64,000 bases of DNA from Nonomuraea spiralis (GTDB lineage: Bacteria; Actinomycetota; Actinomycetes; Streptosporangiales; Streptosporangiaceae), in the NCBI RefSeq assembly GCF_014648435.1, contig NZ_BMRC01000019.1, positions 1 to 64,000 on the forward strand, in the 5' to 3' direction. This document shows, piece by piece, positions 1 through 10,245 of the stretch (position 1 is the first letter of the stretch; each line of letters opens with the position of its first letter). The position numbers were made by a program, and so were the translations under genes. The notes beneath the pieces were generated by a model. It was not told where the DNA came from. It saw only the letters and a list, made by a program, of their open reading frames with translations, and did no database searches.

Positions 1-8
1 CACGCAAA

Positions 9-38
9 ACGCTCGGCTGGGAAACCCCAGCCGAGCGT
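9..38 (-). terminator. Terminator downstream of sdhB
   Basis: A perfect 13-bp inverted repeat (arms 9-21 and 26-38, 4-nt loop AAAC) lies about 95 bp beyond the sdhB stop. No long T tract follows, which is usual for high-GC actinobacterial hairpin terminators. It probably ends the sdhCAB transcript and may also serve a convergent gene outside the window. Confidence 0.6.
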
Positions 39-132
39 CTCACCAAGCTCCTGGCACTCGCCAGTTGATCAATCAGTGTTGCGACGACCCCTTGACTTCA
101 CCCGTACCGGGACGGGGCCTGCGAGACCGTGC

Positions 133-869
133 CTACTTGGCGTTGGCCTTGAGATAGTCGCTGTTCATCTGGGCGATCGCGTCCAGCGGGATGCCCTTGG
201 GGCACACGGCCGTGCACTCGCCGGTGTTCGTGCAGCCGCCGAAGCCCTCGGCGTCCATCTGGTCCACCATGGCCTTGGCACGGGTCAGGCGCTCCGGCTG
301 GCCCTGGGGCAGCAGGCTGAGGTGGGTGATCTTGGCGGCGGTGAACAGGGAGGCCGAGCCGTTCGGGCAGGCCGCCACGCAGGCGCCGCAGCCGATGCAG
401 GTCGCGGCGTCGAACGCGGCGTCGGCGTCCTCCTTGCGCACCGGGACGCTGTGCGCGTCCGGGGCCGAGCCGGCCGGGACCGAGACGAACCCGCCCGCCT
501 GGATGATGCGGTCGAACGCGCTGCGGTCCACGACCAGGTCCTTCACCACCGGGAACGGCGCCGCGCGCCACGGCTCGATGGTGATCTCGGCGCCGTCCTC
601 GAAGTGGCGCATGTGGAGCTGGCACGTCGTCGTGGCGCGCTGCTCGCCGTGCGCCACGCCATTGATGACCATGCCGCACATGCCGCAGATGCCCTCGCGG
701 CAGTCGTGGTCGAAGGCGATCGGGTCGTCGCCCTCCAGGATCAGCCGCTCGTTCAGCACGTCCAGCATCTCCAGGAACGACATGTCCGGGGACACGTCCT
801 CCACCCGGTACGTCACCATGCGTCCGGCGTCCGAAGCGCCGTTCTGACGCCAGACCTTGAGGGTCAGGT

Positions 870-873
<4 letters not shown>
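133..873 (-). CDS. sdhB: Succinate dehydrogenase iron-sulfur subunit (operon 1)
   Basis: The 246-residue iron-sulfur subunit of succinate:menaquinone oxidoreductase carries electrons from the flavin subunit to the membrane cytochrome. The N-terminal ferredoxin half has the [2Fe-2S] cysteines CREGICGMC and a later TTTC. The C-terminal half has two 4-Cys clusters, CIGCGACVAACP and CTNTGECTAVCP, for the [4Fe-4S] and [3Fe-4S] centres. The GTG start at 873 overlaps the sdhA stop by 4 bp (GTGA), indicating translational coupling; the longer upstream frame is only read-through of the sdhA region. The length fits the short actinobacterial/Bacillus-type SdhB. It is the last gene of sdhCAB and is followed by a hairpin. 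Confidence 0.95.
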
Positions 874-2791
<1,918 letters not shown>

Positions 2792-2795
<4 letters not shown>

Positions 2796-3550
2796 TTCAC
2801 AACTCCGAACGTGATCGCGAGGGGCGGGGCCAGGAAGCCGATCACCAGGACCGCCGAGACCAGGCCGGCCGTCAGGCGCAGGCCGCGGTTGCGGTTGCGG
2901 TTGGCCCAGCCGAGCGTCTGGAAGGCGCTCCAGATGCCGTGCCGCAGGTGCAGGCCGACCATGACGACGGCCACCAGGTAGATGAGGGTCACCCACCAGC
3001 GGGAGGCGTCGAAGCCGGCGACCATGCGGTCGGCGGGCGCGGAGTCGAAGCCCTTGGGGTTCACGACGCCGAAGGTGAGGTCGAGCAGGTGCCAGATCAC
3101 GAAGAGCAGGATCGTCAGGCCGCCGAACCGCATGATGTGCGTGGCGTAACCGTTGGCCTGGGACTTCTTGGCCACGTACTTGACCGGGCGGGCCTTGGCG
3201 GCCTTGCGCGCCAGCGAGATCGCGGCCCACATGTGCAGGACGACCGAGACGACGAGCCCGATCTCCAGGATCGTCAGCACCGTCCGGTACGGCGCGATGG
3301 GCTCGAACAGCGTGCGCAGCGCGTCGGCGTACTCGTTGAACGAGTCCTTGCCGAGGAAGATCTTGAGGTTGCCCAGCATGTGAAGGACAAGGAAGGACAC
3401 CATCACGGCGCCCGTGACGGCCATGACGACTTTCTTGCCGTTCGACGAGCTCAGGAACCGGCTCGGCTTCTTGGACGTTGGTGCGTGCGAGGCACCCTTG
3501 GGGGCGTTAACAGGCGCGGTGGCGGCGCCGCGCTCTATCGTGGCAGTCAC
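2792..3550 (-). CDS. sdhC: Succinate dehydrogenase cytochrome b558 subunit (operon 1)
   Basis: This 252-residue membrane anchor and dihaem cytochrome b is of the single-subunit (type B) kind that passes electrons to menaquinone, which explains why no sdhD is present. About 40 polar residues precede five hydrophobic segments. Histidines suited to haem ligation lie in membrane contexts: FLVLHMLGN, VVLHMWAA, VIWHLLDL and VGLHLRHG. The GTG start at 3550 has no Shine-Dalgarno sequence but sits 6 nt after a TAGCGT -10-like hexamer, so the mRNA is probably leaderless. It is first gene of sdhCAB and is divergent from a LysR regulator. Confidence 0.93.
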
Positions 3551-3556
3551 GTTTGA

Positions 3557-3586
3557 ACGCTAGGTATCCAGCAATGATCCGTCCAA
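3557..3586 (-). promoter_or_regulatory. Probable sdhCAB promoter (leaderless)
   Basis: On the minus strand, TTGGAC (3586-3581) and TAGCGT (3562-3557) are spaced by 18 nt, matching an actinobacterial housekeeping -35/-10 pair. The predicted start of transcription falls at or next to the GTG of sdhC at 3550, and no ribosome-binding site precedes that codon. Confidence 0.5.
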
Positions 3587-3606
3587 GTCATCGCGGATCT
3601 GGTTTC

Positions 3607-3623
3607 CATAGCTTCCGGCTATG
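3607..3623. promoter_or_regulatory. Candidate LysR-type operator
   Basis: Perfect inverted repeat CATAGC-N5-GCTATG containing the T-N11-A core (T3609, A3621) typical of LysR-family sites. It lies between the divergent sdhC and LysR genes, 60 bp upstream of the regulator's start. It overlaps TATGAT (3620-3625), a good -10 candidate for the regulator, consistent with autorepression. Confidence 0.5.
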
Positions 3624-3682
3624 ATGCTTGGTTTATACGGTCGACATAAGGAAAAATGCTCGGCCGGTGCGAGGAAAATCAC

Positions 3683-4612
3683 ATGCAGTTGCAACAGCTC
3701 GCCTACTTCGTGGCGGTCGCGGAGACCAGGCACTTCACCCAGGCGGCCGAGCGCATGCGGGTCGCCCAGCCCTCGCTCAGCAAGCAGATCAAGGCCCTGG
3801 AGAGCGACCTCGGCGCGCGGCTGTTCTCCCGCGCGCGCGGCAACGTCACGCTGACGGCGGCGGGCGAGGCGCTGCTCCCCCTGGCCCGCCGGATGCTGGC
3901 CGACGCCGACACCGCCCGCCAGGAGGTGGCCGAGCTGGCGGGGCTGCGCCGGGGCCGGGTGCGGCTGGGGGCCACGCCGTCGTTGTGCGCGGGGCTGCTG
4001 GCCGACGCGCTGGCCCGCTTCCATCGGGCGTACCCGGGGGTGGAGCTGCTGGTGGAGGAGGGCGGCTCGCGTGACCTGGTCAGGGCGCTGGCCAGGGGGC
4101 AGCTCGACCTGTCGCTGATCATCATGCCGCTGCAGAGCGACGACCCCTCGCTGGTGACCGAGGAGATCCTGCGGGAGAACCTCGTCGTGGTCGCGCCCTC
4201 CCACGAGCGGACGCGGGGGCCGTACCTGCGGATCGAGGACCTGCGCGGCAGGCAGATGGTGATGTTCAGGCGCGGCTACGACCTGCGCGAGGCGACCCTC
4301 ACCGCCTGCCGACAGGCCGGGTTCGAGCCCAGGTTCTCGGTGCAGGGCGGGGAGATGGACGCGGTGCTGCGGTTCGTGGAGGCGGGGCTCGGCGTGGCCG
4401 TGGTGCCGTCGATGGTGCTCGACGGGCGGCCGGGGTTGTCGGGCACGCCGCTCGCGCCGCCCGGTCTGAGCCGTACGATCGCCCTGGCCCACCGCAAGGA
4501 CGTCGACCCGACCAGGGCCGCGCAGGCGTTCCGGGAGACCCTGCTCTCCTTCGTGGTCGAAGCCGGCCAGGAAGGCACGCTTCCGCAAGGGGTCGAACTC
4601 ATCGCAGAATGA
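3683..4612 (+). CDS. LysR-family transcriptional regulator
   Basis: The 309-residue LysR regulator has an N-terminal winged helix-turn-helix (MQLQQLAYFVAVAE, then QPSLSKQIKALESDLG at about residues 30-45) and a C-terminal periplasmic-binding-like effector domain (from about residue 90). ATG 3683 is chosen over an upstream ATG because GAGG at 3671 gives an 8-nt spacer and the LysR domain begins exactly there. It is divergent from sdhCAB, with a T-N11-A inverted repeat between them, so the simplest target is the sdh operon and itself. The effector cannot be read from sequence. A signalling gene starts 31 bp downstream. Confidence 0.85.
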   Translation: MQLQQLAYFVAVAETRHFTQAAERMRVAQPSLSKQIKALESDLGARLFSRARGNVTLTAAGEALLPLARRMLADADTARQEVAELAGLRRGRVRLGATPSLCAGLLADALARFHRAYPGVELLVEEGGSRDLVRALARGQLDLSLIIMPLQSDDPSLVTEEILRENLVVVAPSHERTRGPYLRIEDLRGRQMVMFRRGYDLREATLTACRQAGFEPRFSVQGGEMDAVLRFVEAGLGVAVVPSMVLDGRPGLSGTPLAPPGLSRTIALAHRKDVDPTRAAQAFRETLLSFVVEAGQEGTLPQGVELIAE

Positions 4613-4643
4613 GCAGCAACGGCCCGACTCCCCGGAGAGGCGT

Positions 4644-5780
4644 GTGACGGCAAACCTCACCGAAACGCTGACACTGCTCCTCATCGAGGACGATGACGGC
4701 GACGCCTTCCTCGTCGAGGAACTGCTCGAACAGGCCGAGGCGCCTCCGAGGATCTTCCGGGCGCGCAGCCTCCAGGAGGCCAGGACCAAGCTCGGCCCGG
4801 CGGTCCAGTGCGTGCTCGTCGATCTCACGCTGCCCGACGCCAGCCGGCTCGAAGCGCTGGAGGAGGTGCTCGCGCTGGCTCCGCACACGGCCGTGCTCGT
4901 CCTGACCGGACTCAGGGACGTCCACGTGGGTGTCAGCGCCGTCCAGGCCGGCGCCCAGGACTACCTCGTCAAGCAGGACGTGGACGCCCGGCTGCTGGCC
5001 CGGTCGATCCGGTACGCCATGGAGCGCAAGCGGGCCGACCTGGCCCAGCTCAGACTGTTCGAGGCCGAGCTGACGGCCAAGGAGAACGCCCGCCTGGAGG
5101 GCGGCCTGCTCCCGGTGCCCCTGCTGCGCACCGACGCGATCACCCACCAGATCCGCTACCTGCCCGGCGACCAGGGCACGCTGCTGGCCGGCGACTTCCT
5201 CGACATGGTCCAGACCGCCGACGGCGCGGTGCACATCGTGGTGGGCGACGTGTGCGGCCACGGGCCGGACGAGGCCGCGCTCGGCGTGGCGCTGCGCATC
5301 GCCTGGCGCACGCTGGTGCTGGCCGGTCAGACCGGCGACACGCTGCTGCGCACGATGGATGCCCTGCTGCGCGCCGAGCGCAAGGCTCCCGAGATCTTCA
5401 CCACGCTGTGCACGGCCACGCTCACTCCCGACCTGCGGCACGCCCGGCTGCGCGTGGTCGGGCACCCGCCGCCGGTGCTGGTCCGCGACGGCGTCCCCAC
5501 GGTGGTGGCCGACGCGCCCTCGGGGCCGCCGCTCGGCATCTTCGCCGACGCCGAGTGGACGGTCATCGACGTGCCGCTGGGTGAGGAGTGGTCGATGATG
5601 TTCTACACCGACGGCCTGATCGAGGCCGCCGTCGGCGAGCAGAAGGGGCAGCTCGGCGTCGACGGCCTGGTCGGCCTGGTGCGCGAGCACGGCGTCATCG
5701 ACCTCGACCGGCTGATCCGGCACGCCGGCAGGCTGAGCGACGACCTCGCGGTCGTCCTGGTGTCGAGGAGGTCGCCGTGA
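4644..5780 (+). CDS. Response regulator with PP2C-type serine phosphatase output
   Basis: The 378-residue protein joins a receiver domain (1-125: acidic cluster EDDDGD at 15-20, probable phospho-acceptor D60 in LVDLTLPD, lysine in YLVKQD) to an RsbU/SpoIIE-type PP2C phosphatase. Metal-binding acidic residues are visible in GDFLD, VGDVCGHG, YTDGLIEA and SDDLAVV, so the phosphatase looks intact. Proteins of this architecture dephosphorylate anti-sigma-factor antagonists in partner-switching cascades when their receiver is phosphorylated. It is first of three overlapping genes; the following histidine kinase overlaps by 4 bp and is the likely phosphodonor. The GTG start at 4644 follows GGAGAGG closely. 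The target anti-anti-sigma factor is not in this window. Confidence 0.85.
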   Translation: MTANLTETLTLLLIEDDDGDAFLVEELLEQAEAPPRIFRARSLQEARTKLGPAVQCVLVDLTLPDASRLEALEEVLALAPHTAVLVLTGLRDVHVGVSAVQAGAQDYLVKQDVDARLLARSIRYAMERKRADLAQLRLFEAELTAKENARLEGGLLPVPLLRTDAITHQIRYLPGDQGTLLAGDFLDMVQTADGAVHIVVGDVCGHGPDEAALGVALRIAWRTLVLAGQTGDTLLRTMDALLRAERKAPEIFTTLCTATLTPDLRHARLRVVGHPPPVLVRDGVPTVVADAPSGPPLGIFADAEWTVIDVPLGEEWSMMFYTDGLIEAAVGEQKGQLGVDGLVGLVREHGVIDLDRLIRHAGRLSDDLAVVLVSRRSP

Positions 5781-6919
5781 GCATCCATCCACTGCCTCCC
5801 CCGAAGCAGCCGACCGGGGTCGGCCGGCTGCCGGTGGCCCGCTGGTTCCTGTTCATCGGCGCGGTGGCGGGGGTCGCGTTCGCGGCCGGGGTGGTGGTCA
5901 CCATGGCGATGATCGCGCACGCGCGTTCCCTCGGCCCGAGGCCCGAGGTGGCCGCCCAGCTCGACCGGCTCAACGTGGCGCTGATCGTGTTGTTCGGGGT
6001 GCTGCTGGCCTGCGGCGCGGGGCTGGCGTTCATCGTCAGGTACGCCGTCCTGAAGCCCGTCGCCCAGCTCAGCGAGCAGGTACGCACGGTCGCCGCCGGC
6101 GATTTCGACCACCGGCTCGGCGTGGACCGGCCGGCCGAGCTGAGCGAGCTGTCCAGCCACGTCGACTCCATGCGCCGGCGTATCGTCTCGGCCTGGCGCG
6201 AGGCCGCCGACCAGGCCGAGGAGCTGCGCAGGTCGAACGGCGAGCTGGAGCAGTTCGCCTACGTCGCCAGCCACGACCTCCAGGAGCCGCTGCGCAAGGT
6301 CGCCAGCTTCACCCAGATGCTGGAGCAGCGCTACGGCACGCAGCTCGACGACCGCGCCCGGCAGTACATCCACTACGCGGTCGACGGCGCCAAGCGCATG
6401 CAACTCCTGATCAACGACCTGCTCGACTTCTCCAGGGTCGGCCGGGTGAGCGGCGAACGGGTGCCGACCGACTCGGGCGAGGCCCTGGACCGTGCCCTGG
6501 ACAACCTGTCGGCCGCGATCGAGGACACCGGCACCACCGTCACCCGGGACGACCTGCCGGTGGTCACGGGCAACCGGCTGCAGCTCACCCAGCTCTTCCA
6601 GAACCTCGTCGAGAACGCGATCAAGTTCCGTTCGGAGTCCCCGCCGAGCGTGCGCGTCACGGCCGAGCGGAAGGGCGACCTGTGGGAGTTCACCTGCTCC
6701 GACAACGGCATCGGCGTCGAGCCCAAGTACGCCGACCGCATCTTCCTGATCTTCCAGCGGCTCCACCCCCGGGACGTCTACCCCGGGACCGGCATCGGCC
6801 TGGCCCTCTGCCGCAAGATCGTCGAGTACCACGGCGGACAACTCTGGCTCGACGACACGCCGGCCGGCCAGGGCGCCACGTTCCGCTGGACGCTGCCGGC
6901 GGCGGGAGACGACACATGA
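5777..6919 (+). CDS. Membrane sensor histidine kinase (HAMP-HisKA-HATPase)
   Basis: A 380-residue histidine kinase. Two membrane segments (about residues 22-48 and 68-90) flank an external loop of only about 20 residues, followed by a HAMP linker (about 90-142). The HisKA motif FAYVASHDLQEPLRKV has probable phospho-acceptor H166. The ATPase domain shows NLVENAIKF (N box), DNGIGV (G1) and GTGIGLALCRKIV (G2). The H-box resembles kinases of the phytochrome/Rcp1 group although no phytochrome, GAF or PAS domain is present, so the signal is probably sensed in the membrane or by a partner. GTG 5777 overlaps the previous stop by 4 bp and follows GAGGAGG. A single-domain receiver overlaps its end. Confidence 0.88.
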   Translation: MSIHPLPPPKQPTGVGRLPVARWFLFIGAVAGVAFAAGVVVTMAMIAHARSLGPRPEVAAQLDRLNVALIVLFGVLLACGAGLAFIVRYAVLKPVAQLSEQVRTVAAGDFDHRLGVDRPAELSELSSHVDSMRRRIVSAWREAADQAEELRRSNGELEQFAYVASHDLQEPLRKVASFTQMLEQRYGTQLDDRARQYIHYAVDGAKRMQLLINDLLDFSRVGRVSGERVPTDSGEALDRALDNLSAAIEDTGTTVTRDDLPVVTGNRLQLTQLFQNLVENAIKFRSESPPSVRVTAERKGDLWEFTCSDNGIGVEPKYADRIFLIFQRLHPRDVYPGTGIGLALCRKIVEYHGGQLWLDDTPAGQGATFRWTLPAAGDDT

Positions 6920-7365
6920 CGGACTGGCGCCCGATCGACGTGCTCCTCGTGGAGGACGACCAGGGGGACATCCTGCTCACCAGGGAGGCGTTCGAGCTCA
7001 ACAAGGTCAGGAACCGGCTCAACGTGGTCAACGACGGCGAGCAGGCGATGGCGTACCTGCGGCGGGAGCACGCCTACGCCGAAGCGCCCCGGCCCGACCT
7101 GATCCTGCTCGACCTCAACCTGCCCCGGATGAACGGCCTGGAGGTGTTGCGCGAGGTCAAGGCCGACGCCACGCTGCGGACGATCCCGGTGGTGATCCTG
7201 ACGACCTCGGAGGCGGAGGAGGACATCCTGCACAGCTACCGGCTGCACGCCAACGCCTATGTGTCGAAGCCCGTGGATTTCGAGCAATTTATCCGTGTTG
7301 TCCGGCAAATAGATGATTTTTTCGTCACCGTGGTGAAGCTCCCGGACCAAGGACAGCGGCCCTGA
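6916..7365 (+). CDS. Single-domain response regulator (Rcp1-like)
   Basis: A 149-residue stand-alone receiver with acidic pair D14-D15, predicted phospho-acceptor D66 in ILLDLNLPRMNG, a conserved threonine in VILTTSEAEED and lysine in YVSKPVDF. It has no output domain, matching the Rcp1 family normally paired with kinases carrying the ASHDLQEPLR-type H-box, as in the overlapping upstream gene. It may act by protein-protein contact or as a phosphate sink competing with the receiver-PP2C protein of the same operon. ATG 6916 overlaps the kinase stop by 4 bp. Confidence 0.88.
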   Translation: MTDWRPIDVLLVEDDQGDILLTREAFELNKVRNRLNVVNDGEQAMAYLRREHAYAEAPRPDLILLDLNLPRMNGLEVLREVKADATLRTIPVVILTTSEAEEDILHSYRLHANAYVSKPVDFEQFIRVVRQIDDFFVTVVKLPDQGQRP

Positions 7366-7373
7366 CGCGCGTA

Positions 7374-7389
7374 CGTGACAGGAATCACA
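7374..7389. promoter_or_regulatory. CRP/GlxR-like box 1 upstream of second sdh operon
   Basis: CGTGACAGGAATCACA fits the CRP-family pattern TGTGA-N6-TCACA in 9 of 10 defined positions. It lies 171 bp before the sdhC2 start and 9 bp after the preceding stop. CRP-family control of sdh genes is established in corynebacteria (GlxR); here it is inferred from the motif. Confidence 0.5.
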
Positions 7390-7408
7390 TCAGGTCATCG
7401 AAAAAGTG

Positions 7409-7424
7409 AGTGACCCCGCTCACA
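7409..7424. promoter_or_regulatory. CRP/GlxR-like box 2 upstream of second sdh operon
   Basis: AGTGACCCCGCTCACA matches TGTGA-N6-TCACA in 9 of 10 defined positions. It is centred 35 bp downstream of box 1, so the pair could be bound in tandem. Confidence 0.5.
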
Positions 7425-7514
7425 AAATCCTATGCGGTCGTCGTAACGTATCCCCCACCAATGCGCGCCCAGAGCGGTACCGCACCCGCCGTACGCGCGC
7501 CCAATGAAACGACC

Positions 7515-7538
7515 CGGACCCCCTGTGTGCAGGGTCCG
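7515..7538 (+). promoter_or_regulatory. Hairpin in the sdhC2 leader
   Basis: Inverted repeat CGGACCC (7515-7521) and GGGTCCG (7532-7538) with a 10-nt loop lies 9 nt before the Shine-Dalgarno GGAGAGG of sdhC2. It could influence translation initiation or mRNA stability; it does not look like a terminator and matches no riboswitch I recognise. Confidence 0.3.
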
Positions 7539-7559
7539 CGGGAGGTGGAGAGGTCCGCG

Positions 7560-8345
7560 ATGACCCAGACGACGCCCGAAGCCCCGGTCAGAAGGCAGCG
7601 CGCCCAGGTCAAGGTGCGCACGCTGCGCACCGACAGGTGGTGGCTGGTCCCGCTGCTGACATTCCTCGGGCTCAGCTCGTTCCTTGTCTACGGTGTGTGG
7701 GCGATCATCGACGGCAGTTATTTCGTCGATCCGTACATCGCCCCGTTCGCCTCGCCCTGTCTGACCACGGCGTGCCCCGAGGGCGCGCGGCTGTTCGGGT
7801 GGGCGCCGATCGGCGACTGGTTCACCCTGCCGCCGGGGCTGCTCATCCTCGGCCTGCCCGGCGGGTTCCGGTTGACGTGCTACTACTACCGCAAGTCGTA
7901 CTACCGCTCGTTCTGGTTGTCGCCGGCCGCGTGCGCCGTCCAGGAGCCGCACGGCAAGTACACCGGTGAGACCCGCTTCCCGCTGATCATCCAGAACATC
8001 CACCGGTACTTCTTCTACGCGGCCATCCTCATCGGCCTCGTCCTGGCCTACGACGCCGTCCTGGCGCTCGTGCACAAGCCGCAGGGCCTCGGCACCTGGA
8101 TCCTGGTCGTCAACGCCGTGCTGATCAACACGTACACGCTGTCGTGCCACTCGTGCCGGCACATCACCGCGGGCAGGCTGAACCACTTCTCCCGTCACCC
8201 GCTGCGCTACCGGGCCTGGACGTTCGTCTCCAAGCTGAACGCCAAGCACCAGCAGCTCGCCTGGGCCTCGATGTTCTCGGTCATGATCGCCGACTTCTAC
8301 GTCCGCATGGTCGCCAAGGGCGTCATCGCCTTCCCGTTCGCATAA
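7560..8345 (+). CDS. Succinate dehydrogenase/fumarate reductase membrane subunit (operon 2)
   Basis: A 261-residue multi-span membrane protein at the head of the second sdh operon, probably the quinone-reactive anchor. It resembles the anchor of the mycobacterial Sdh1 complex rather than classical SdhC. Hydrophobic segments occur at about residues 30-55, 95-110, 145-170, 180-200 and 235-255. Histidines that could bind haem are in IQNIHRYFF, SCHSCRHIT and LNHFSRH, next to a CHSCRH motif. ATG 7560 follows GGAGAGG with a 6-nt spacer; an earlier in-frame ATG has no such signal. The flavoprotein gene starts 13 bp downstream. Whether haem is bound cannot be decided from sequence alone. Confidence 0.8.
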   Translation: MTQTTPEAPVRRQRAQVKVRTLRTDRWWLVPLLTFLGLSSFLVYGVWAIIDGSYFVDPYIAPFASPCLTTACPEGARLFGWAPIGDWFTLPPGLLILGLPGGFRLTCYYYRKSYYRSFWLSPAACAVQEPHGKYTGETRFPLIIQNIHRYFFYAAILIGLVLAYDAVLALVHKPQGLGTWILVVNAVLINTYTLSCHSCRHITAGRLNHFSRHPLRYRAWTFVSKLNAKHQQLAWASMFSVMIADFYVRMVAKGVIAFPFA

Positions 8346-8358
8346 AGGACTTCTTCAA

Positions 8359-10245
8359 GTGGAAATCGAGCGTCACGAATACGACGTCGTCGTCATCGGT
8401 GCGGGCGGCGCCGGGCTGCGGGCCGCCATCGAGGCCCGCCAGCAGGGCAAGCGCACGGCGATCGTCTGCAAGTCGCTGTTCGGCAAGGCGCACACCGTCA
8501 TGGCCGAGGGCGGCGCGGCCGCCGCGATGGGGAACGTCAACTCCGACGACAACTGGATGGTGCACTTCCGTGACACCATGCGGGGCGGCAAGTTCCTCAA
8601 CAACTGGCGCATGGCCGAACTGCACGCCAAGGAGGCCCCCGACCGCGTCTGGGAGCTGGAGGCGTGGGGCGCGCTGTTCGACCGCACCAAGGACGGCAAG
8701 ATCAGCCAGCGGAACTTCGGCGGTCACGAGTACCCGCGGCTCGCACACGTGGGCGACCGTACCGGCCTGGAGCTGATCCGCACGCTGCAGCAGCGCGTCG
8801 TCGCGCTCCAGCAGGAGGACTTCGAGACGCACGGCGACCACGAGGCCTACATCAAGGTCTTCGCCGAGTGCACGGTCACCCGCCTGCTCAAGGACGGCGA
8901 CCGCATCTCCGGCGCGTTCGGCTACTGGCGCGAGACCGGCAACTTCCTGCTCTTCGACGCCCCCGCGGTGGTCCTGGCCACCGGCGGCATCGGCAAGTCG
9001 TACGTCGTCACCTCCAACTCCTGGGAGTACACCGGCGACGGCCACGCCCTGGCCCTGCTCGCCGGCGCCAACCTGATCAACATGGAGTTCATCCAGTTCC
9101 ACCCCACCGGGATGGTCTGGCCGCCGTCCGTGCGCGGCATCCTCGTCACCGAGTCCGTCCGCGGCGACGGCGGCGTGCTGCGCAACTCCGAGGGCAAGCG
9201 CTTCATGTTCGACTACATCCCCGAGGTGTTCAAGGACAAGTACGCCACCACCGAGGAGGAGGGCGACCGCTGGTACAACGACCAGGCCAACAACCGGCGC
9301 CCGCCGGAGCTGCTGCCGCGTGACGAGGTGGCCCGCGCGATCAACTCCGAGGTCAAGGCCGGTCGCGGATCCCCCCAGGGCGGCGTCTTCCTCGACGTCT
9401 CGACCCGCCTGCCGGCCGAGGAGATCAAGAAGCGGCTGCCGTCGATGCACCACCAGTTCAAGGAGCTGGCCGACGTCGACATCACCGCCGAGCCCATGCA
9501 GGTCGGCCCGACCTGCCACTACATCATGGGCGGCGTCGAGGTGGACGCCGACACCGGCGCGGCGGCCGTACCCGGGCTGTTCGCGGCGGGCGAGGTGTCC
9601 GGTGGCATGCACGGCTCCAACCGGCTGGGCGGCAACTCGCTGTCCGACCTGCTGGTGTTCGGGCGGCGCGCGGGCGCGGGCGCGGCGGCGTACGTGGACG
9701 GCCTCAAGGCCCGCCCCAAGATCGACCAGGAACTCGTGGACGCCGCTCACGAGGAGGCCCTGGCGCCCCTCCAGCGCGACGGCGAGAACCCGTACGAGGT
9801 GCACCACGAGCTCCAGCGGACCATGAACGAGCTGGTCGGCATCATCCGCAAGGCCGAAGAGGTCTCCGAGGCCATGGAGGTCGTGGAGAAGCTCAAGGAG
9901 CGCGTACGCCAGGTCGGCGCGGCCGGCTCGCGGATCTACAACCCCGGCTGGCACCTGGCGATCGACCTGCGCAACATGGTGCTGGTCTCCGAGTGCGTGG
10001 CCCGCGCCGCCCTGCTGCGTGAGGAGAGCCGCGGCGGCCACACGCGCGACGACTTCCCCGGGATGAATCCGGACTGGCGTCGCAAGCTGCTCGTCTGCTC
10101 CACCGCGGACGGCGGCGACGTCCAGGTCGTGGAGAAGATCCAGCCGTCCATGCGCGACGACCTGATCACCCTGTTCGACCGGGACGAGCTGAAGAAGTAC
10201 CTCACCGACGAAGAGATGGCCGAGTTCGACGGGATTGCCAAATGA
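8359..10245 (+). CDS. sdhA: Succinate dehydrogenase/fumarate reductase flavoprotein (operon 2, Sdh1-type)
   Basis: A 628-residue flavoprotein of the fumarate reductase/succinate dehydrogenase family. The Rossmann motif is VVIGAGGAGLRAAIEA, the probable FAD-linking histidine is in KAHTVMAEGG, the active-site segment QFHPTGMVWPPSVRG is followed by RGDGG, and GEVSGGMHGSNRLGGNSL binds FAD. It is divergent from the copy at 870-2795 (different motif wording throughout) and closest in type to mycobacterial Sdh1 SdhA (Rv0248c), not a recent duplicate. GTG start 8359 follows a weak AAAGGA. It overlaps sdhB2 by 4 bp. The direction of catalysis in vivo (succinate oxidation versus fumarate reduction) is not determined by the sequence. 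Confidence 0.93.
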   Translation: MEIERHEYDVVVIGAGGAGLRAAIEARQQGKRTAIVCKSLFGKAHTVMAEGGAAAAMGNVNSDDNWMVHFRDTMRGGKFLNNWRMAELHAKEAPDRVWELEAWGALFDRTKDGKISQRNFGGHEYPRLAHVGDRTGLELIRTLQQRVVALQQEDFETHGDHEAYIKVFAECTVTRLLKDGDRISGAFGYWRETGNFLLFDAPAVVLATGGIGKSYVVTSNSWEYTGDGHALALLAGANLINMEFIQFHPTGMVWPPSVRGILVTESVRGDGGVLRNSEGKRFMFDYIPEVFKDKYATTEEEGDRWYNDQANNRRPPELLPRDEVARAINSEVKAGRGSPQGGVFLDVSTRLPAEEIKKRLPSMHHQFKELADVDITAEPMQVGPTCHYIMGGVEVDADTGAAAVPGLFAAGEVSGGMHGSNRLGGNSLSDLLVFGRRAGAGAAAYVDGLKARPKIDQELVDAAHEEALAPLQRDGENPYEVHHELQRTMNELVGIIRKAEEVSEAMEVVEKLKERVRQVGAAGSRIYNPGWHLAIDLRNMVLVSECVARAALLREESRGGHTRDDFPGMNPDWRRKLLVCSTADGGDVQVVEKIQPSMRDDLITLFDRDELKKYLTDEEMAEFDGIAK

